Shown in pieces: positions 59,601 to 64,000 of a stretch of DNA of 64,000 nt. Positions within the stretch are counted from its first letter, which is position 1. Each line of letters opens with the position of its first letter. Made by a program: the position numbers and the translations under genes. The stretch comes from Tenrec ecaudatus. Its lineage: Eukaryota; Chordata; Mammalia; Afrosoricida; Tenrecidae. Below the pieces are notes generated by a model, which was not told the DNA's origin, searched no databases, and saw only the letters and a list, made by a program, of their open reading frames with translations. The DNA lies in NCBI RefSeq assembly GCF_050624435.1, contig NC_134530.1, positions 143,942,721 through 144,006,720 on the forward strand. The letters run 5' to 3'.

Positions 59601-62600
59601 TGCTGCATTAGGTACATCTGCTGCACAAGACCGCTGCAGAGTACTGACGAGCACAGGATGTTTCTTTGAGGACGAAGGTGTGCGTGCCCCAAACCATGGT
59701 GTTCTCCATGGAGTCATGTGCATGTGAACGTTGGCCATCGAATAAAGGAGACCGCAGGATAGGTACATTTAGATTGTGGGGCTGGAGAAGAATACTGAAT
59801 GTGTCATTGCTGCTCACAGGACAGACTGATCTGCGTTGGAAGAAGCAAGGCCAGAGTGCTCCTTAGAGGCAAGGATGGCAAGCCTTTGCCTTGCATGCTT
59901 TGGACATTACTGTCAGGAGAGCCCAGTCCCTGGAGAAGGACATCATGTTGGGTCACGTGGCGGGACAGTTAAAATGAGGAAGGCCCTTGACGAGACGGAG
60001 TGACACAGTGGCGGCATCACGGTGGTGGGGATGGGGCAGGACTGGGCAGTGCTTCCTCCTGCTGCGCACACGGTCACTATGCGCCGGAGACCTTTCCTTG
60101 GCCGCTGCCTACAAGAGCATCACAAAGCGTGGTGAAGAATCGAGGGTATCCCACTATCCCAATGAATAGTGGCTGGGGTCTTCAAGGCTTGCTTTCAAAC
60201 AAGCGTCATCTAACCGCGGTGTGAAACACAAGCAACCTTCTAGGTGAGGTGTCAGCTAAATGCACACGGACGACGCACACTAACCTGCATGATCCAAGGA
60301 CTGCAGGGACTAAAATCTAAGACTGGAGCAGGGAATGCATTAGAGCTTGCTTTCTGAGCCCCTGGGGTGCAGAAGGCTATGGATGACAGGGAAAGTGCAA
60401 ACCCATGTGCAGGGTCCTCATGCGACTAAGCCGCAGCCCTCTGAGCACTGGCTCGGGTGAATAGCATTGCTAATGGGCAGAGTGGATTGCTACATCGATT
60501 AGGGAAGCGACGGTTCAGATACAACCTCACCGTTTGTTCTCTCCTCTGACCCACTTTAAACTCATCCTGGTTTTCAATATTGTCTCCTTTCTTTCCATTG
60601 AGGTTTCTCTCCGTTTTGTTTTGCTATTGGTTTTGTTCTTGTTTTTTTTCTCTAAGTTTTTGTGTCTGTGAAATGCAGGATTGGTAAATCGATAGCGACT
60701 GTACCCAATTGATTCATAGTGTCCTCGTGTTATGGCATGGGGAGGGGGGACTGGGGGAAATGGGAAGCTAATAATCATGAGTACAAGAAATAAGAACATG
60801 CTTCATATTGGTTGTAGTGATGATTGGAAAGCTCTTTTTATATGCTCAGTCATTGTATTGTATGATATATAAACTACATGTCAATAAAACGGCTTCTTAA
60901 AACAAGTATCAGGATGATGTTGACAGACCCTACTATCACCATTTCTCTGAAGGGAAACTGAGGTGCAGAGACTTCAACGTCTTCCTCCTGCTGACTGATT
61001 CAGGCCTGGAACACACCCTGGCTGTCTCTCCCAGGCCTGGGCTCCTTCTCCCTCCCCGCCCCCACCGGAAGACCTCACACTCCCTGTGGAAAAGACTTCG
61101 TACTTTTGCAGGGGAGGCTCGAGGCGCCTGGCCAGCTCCCCAGAGCTGCACACATAGAGGTGCCCGAGCAGCAGAAAGGGGCCCAGGGTCCGTCTGCCAG
61201 CCTACAGTCACTCCCAGCGCTCTGGGAATGAATGACTCAGCAGATCTGGTTGAAGGTTGGCAAAGGGGAGAAGGGAAAGCAGAGCTGGGCAGGGCCGGAC
61301 TCTAATCTCTCCACTGGGGGAGTCCACGCTCCACAGCCAATACCTGAGCCCAGGCTCACTGTGCTTCCAGCTGGGCAGTCTGAGAGTCAGGGGGCTGGGG
61401 CTATCACAGCAGGACAGATCAGCTCAAAGACCCCTAGACCTCGCTCAGCCAGTGAGATCAAGCCCCAGCAGACTGCAGGCCGCCATCCACAGCTGACCTT
61501 CACGGGCCTCTGAGCTCTTCTGTCACCTCCCAGGGGCTCAGCCTGGACCAGCACCAGAACCAGATGAGAACTAACAAGGGAACACATGTCTTCATGGGAA
61601 GGAACCATGAACTCCAGCTGACCACCCGCTGGCTAACTGCCTCTAATTCCCAAATCTAGGACCACCTAGACTGGGTTGCTCTGAAACCGAGTGGTCAAGT
61701 GCAATGGACAAGTGGCTGTAAGGGGCGTGTCCAGCCCGTGTCCGCACATGTGCTGCTGGAGGGCGGGCTCCAGGGCAGGGCCAGCTCTGCAGGCCCCGCT
61801 GTGCCTGACCCAGGGCCTCGTCCAAGGAGCGCGTCAGTGGACATGAGGCACACTACCCGCACTGACCATCTCAGAGACGGGAGCCTTCAACAGTGAGGAG
61901 GCAGAACCGGCAGAAGAGGAGGGAGCACTCTGGTCCACCAGAGAACCCTGGAGAAAGTCCTCCCAGGGGCACCCACACAGACCCTCCACCCCAGCACCTC
62001 TGCAGACCCGCGAATTCCCACTGGCCCAGGCGCGGATCCAAGTGCCGCAAAGCATTCTGGGGGCCAAGTATCAATAAGTCTGTGTCTTGGGAACTAATAT
62101 TGAGCCAACCTTCTCACCGGCCTAGCACTGTCAGCGACAGACACACGCCTCAGTTCTGCCTCAGCGACTCTCCACGGACTGTGAAACTCAGTCAAGAGAA
62201 GGTCAGCCTTCTCCCTAAAAGAGAGGCCCTGGCTCCTGCCCCTGGGCACTGACGGGAAGCCCAGGGTGAAAGGCTGTGTGACCTTGAAACGCCCCTCCCC
62301 TGCGCCTCAGTTTCCTCATCTAGAAAAAGGGGCTCATAGTTCTGTCCAGCTTGGAGTAGGACTGTGAAGGGTAAAGCGGGTGCTGGATATGTCAATGCTT
62401 AGCCCGAGTCCTGGCTTGAAACCAATGCGCTGTAAATGGGGGTCATTGTTCATTGAATCTCCGAAACTCAGACAGCCTCATGGAGAAGGGAGAGGAAACG
62501 GAAGCATAGAAGAGGGTCAGGGACATTACCTCGAAGCGCGCCATGAAGTCCTTCAGGTTTGGGAAGGCGTCCAGGCACTTAGGCTCAAAGACACGGTGAA

Positions 62601-64000
62601 TGTCAAGGGCATCATAAGCCAGGAAATCCACGAACGTGATCTGCAGAAAGCCAAGGAGGAGTGGGACTGAGGTGCCACCATCAGGAAGATTGACAGCAAC
62701 CTGTCACCATCTCCTTCCCCTCTACCTTGTCCCCTGCGAACCACGGCCGCTTCCCTAGGAACTGCGAGTACAGCTTCATCTTTCCAGGCAGGGCCTCCAA
62801 GTACTGTGGCTTCAGCTTCTCCTGAGGCAGAAAAGAGTTGTCACCTCCCTCAGAAACTCTCCCTCCCCAGAGAAAGGCAGCTACCCCACTGCTGACTGAC
62901 CCAGCTGGCCCTGGGGGAGCTGCCATCCTCCTCAGACTGCCCCTCCCTGGTCACAGGCTTCCATTTAATCCAGCCAGAATTCTTTAGACCCCTACTATGG
63001 TTAGACATCAGGCTGCTAACTACAAGGTCAGCAGTTCAAACCCGCCTGCCACTCCTTGCGACAGAGAGGAGTGGTCAGCTCCAGGAAAGACTTACAGTCT
63101 TGGGGGCCCTTGGAGCAGTTCTATCTGTCCCCCAGGGTCCCTCTGAGTCCGTACTGACTCTGGGGCAGAGGGACAGTGGAGACTGTGTTCAAGGCCCCTC
63201 TGTCAGGGCAACAGAAGGCAGAGAGGCGAGTGACACTGATCTGACTGCCCCTGTGCTCTCCATCCACCTGCCTGTCAGCAGGCACAGGGGCTGAGGCCAT
63301 GGTGGAGGGAAGCACTCAGAGGCACAGCAACAAGGACAGGAGCTCAGGGGCAGGTGTCGGGCTCTGGCTGGTCGGGGGCACAAGAACCGGGAGGGCATTT
63401 GAATGGCCTCCTGAATGACCAGGAGACTTTGAGATGCTGACAGGGAGGAGGGACAGCAGGGCATCCCTGCAGAGAGACTCTGGGCGACACTGCTGCTGGT
63501 CATCAGGACCCCTGAGAAGCTCCTAAGTAACAGGGTAGAGTTCCCCAGCTTTTTAACCCCTTAGTTTCCACACAGGGGAGTTGATTTGACTTTTAAACTG
63601 GAGGGGATTGATTCTGTGTTTGTTGGGGGAGAGTGAGGGTGATGGCAGCAGTAATGAGGGTTCCAGGGAAGATCTAAGTTAGTTCTAAGGGGTTCAGCTG
63701 GCACACAGGACCACTGTAGCTGGGAGCTCCGAGTCCTGACTTCCACTCAAATCCTGATTTGGACCAGCCCACGGAGAACTCACAAAGTCGGGGCTGTAGC
63801 ACACCCTGGCCAGGTCGTTGGAGGTGTCCATTGCCTGGTTCAGCAAGATGTCCACTCGGATCTTCTCGTCTTCTGTCTCGCCACCTGTAACCAGATCATC
63901 AGACACTCACCCTTGGCATCCTCCCCTCCCCCCAGCCAGGCCGTGCCCCTTCCCTGCCCCTGCCTCTGCCCACTCACACAGGTTGTGCTTGCGCCCAAGG
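53683..64000 (-). CDS. GSTM: Glutathione S-transferase mu, copy B, partial (exons 4 in part to 8)
   Basis: Second minus-strand mu-class gene; the 5' exons 1-3 and most of exon 4 lie beyond the right edge. Exons seen: 63978-64000 (end of exon 4, ...LGRKHNLC), 63784-63884 (exon 5), 62726-62821 (exon 6), 62530-62640 (exon 7), 53683-53772 (exon 8 with TAG stop). Lengths 101, 96, 111 and 90 nt equal those of copy A and all visible junctions are GT-AG. The exon 5 helix reads [18 protein letters not shown], and the protein ends FGREALWGNK. Intron 7 is 8.8 kb, against 2.6 kb in copy A, because of RTE, mariner and L1 insertions. Exons 6 and 7 differ from copy A at only 3 and 1 bases, while exons 5 and 8 differ at 11 and 14. 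No frame break was seen in the exons present. Confidence 0.94.
53835..55050 (+). mobile_element. BovB-like RTE LINE, reverse transcriptase to 3' end
   Basis: In intron 7 of GSTM copy B, antisense to the gene. Reverse transcriptase pieces: DYTKAFNHVHYNN, VYQGCFHSPCLLNLSAEQII, RYAGDTTSLADSDD (the catalytic YADD box reads YAGD), GPITNIEVNGEKVKAV, SHACESWALNKEEW. One 175-codon frame (54266-54793) is open, but the element as a whole is broken. Confidence 0.9.
55260..56005 (-). mobile_element. BovB-like RTE LINE, late RT to 3' region
   Basis: Minus-strand piece with LLAGSEEDLEQLLM directly after the catalytic box region, followed by 3' sequence including the GGTTGTGGATCCAAG block. A mariner fragment abuts it at 56010. 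Confidence 0.75.
56010..56240 (-). mobile_element. Mariner transposon, 5' fragment abutting RTE
   Basis: Leader and transposase start (VKFCSLLRNNAAETAVMLNTA), same piece as at 7715-7960. Confidence 0.8.
56390..57200 (-). mobile_element. BovB-like RTE LINE, pre-RT fragment
   Basis: Minus-strand CIKRRWKQYTVTGLKKK is the segment just before the reverse transcriptase. The rest is degraded. It may be the upstream half of the copy at 55260-56005, with the main RT domain missing between them. Confidence 0.55.
57260..60085 (+). mobile_element. BovB-like RTE LINE, longest copy, split by an L1 tail
   Basis: Plus-strand order: endonuclease (ASPDGTRRPD, RPGADCGTGHQLLICKVRMK), linker, reverse transcriptase (CGIRIGGKLISNL), then after the insert at 58968-59461 the late RT (MVVNGE, FRLWGWRRILNV) and 3' end near 60085. 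Frames and the catalytic box are broken. It lies in intron 7 of GSTM copy B. Confidence 0.88.
58968..59461 (+). mobile_element. L1-type 3' tail inserted in RTE
   Basis: Sense copy ending CTAATAAAACGATTAAAAAA, flanked by AAGAAGACCC (58958-58967) and AAGAAGGCCC (59462-59471), a target-site duplication with one difference. It cuts the RTE reverse transcriptase region. Confidence 0.88.
60090..60930. other. GSTM copy B intron 7, old retroposon end
   Basis: The right part (about 60660-60905) ends GTCAATAAAACGGCTTCTTA, like an old LINE tail. The rest is not recognised. Confidence 0.4.
61017..63520. repeat. Duplicated GSTM tract, copy B side
   Basis: Partner of 25010-28350. Non-coding identity is very high by eye (long runs with only scattered differences), much higher than for the 3' flanks of the two genes, which are homologous but only loosely similar (23300-24640 against 52320-53680). 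Confidence 0.9.
63000..63150 (+). mobile_element. AfroSINE shared by both GSTM copies (B side)
   Basis: Counterpart of 27815-27975 at the same position in intron 5 of copy B. Confidence 0.85.

Overview
The window is mammalian genomic DNA, most likely from a tenrec (Afrotheria, probably Echinops telfairi or a close relative). Three repeat types support this. There are many tRNA-headed AfroSINE copies. Long L1-type 3' tails match the Afrotherian kind. Several copies of the SPIN hAT transposon are present; SPIN is known for patchy horizontal transfer and, among Afrotheria, is known from tenrec. The species call is inferred from repeats and not from a database match.

Gene order matches the conserved mammalian glutathione S-transferase mu (GSTM) locus. 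From left to right: (1) the 3' end of EPS8L3 on the + strand (exons between about 1959 and 5021, poly(A) signal at 5301), coding the SH3 domain and the C-terminal SAM-like domain; (2) a complete eight-exon GSTM3 orthologue on the + strand (9474-14120, 225 aa) with a CpG-island promoter; (3) a complete eight-exon GSTM gene on the - strand (31358 down to 24646, 218 aa), called copy A here; (4) exons 8 to 5 and part of exon 4 of a second - strand GSTM gene (53683 to beyond 64000), called copy B. GSTM3 and copy A are convergent, as in human. All splice sites in the three GSTM genes are GT-AG. In the two fully contained genes (GSTM3 and copy A) the frame stays open throughout; in copy B the exons inside the window are open and its 5' end lies outside.

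The space between genes is dense with mobile DNA: AfroSINEs, L1 tails (several with clean target-site duplications), BovB-like RTE LINE fragments on both strands (concentrated from 46 to 60 kb), three mariner fragments, four SPIN copies, an old solo LTR, and an RPS27 processed pseudogene lying inside a SPIN element.

The GSTM proteins are cytosolic phase II detoxification enzymes that conjugate glutathione to electrophiles. The most interesting biology is the relation of copies A and B. Introns 4, 6 and large parts of introns 5 and 7 are almost identical, as are exons 6 and 7. Exon 5, exon 8 and the 3' flank have diverged strongly, and intron 7 of B carries about 7 kb of old repeats missing from A. 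That pattern fits an old duplication overprinted by patchy gene conversion. The diverged exon 5 island changes residues 107 and 108 of the substrate-binding helix. I saw no CRISPR array, no operon and no clearly new system; the window reads as a well-preserved vertebrate gene cluster in a repeat-rich genome.
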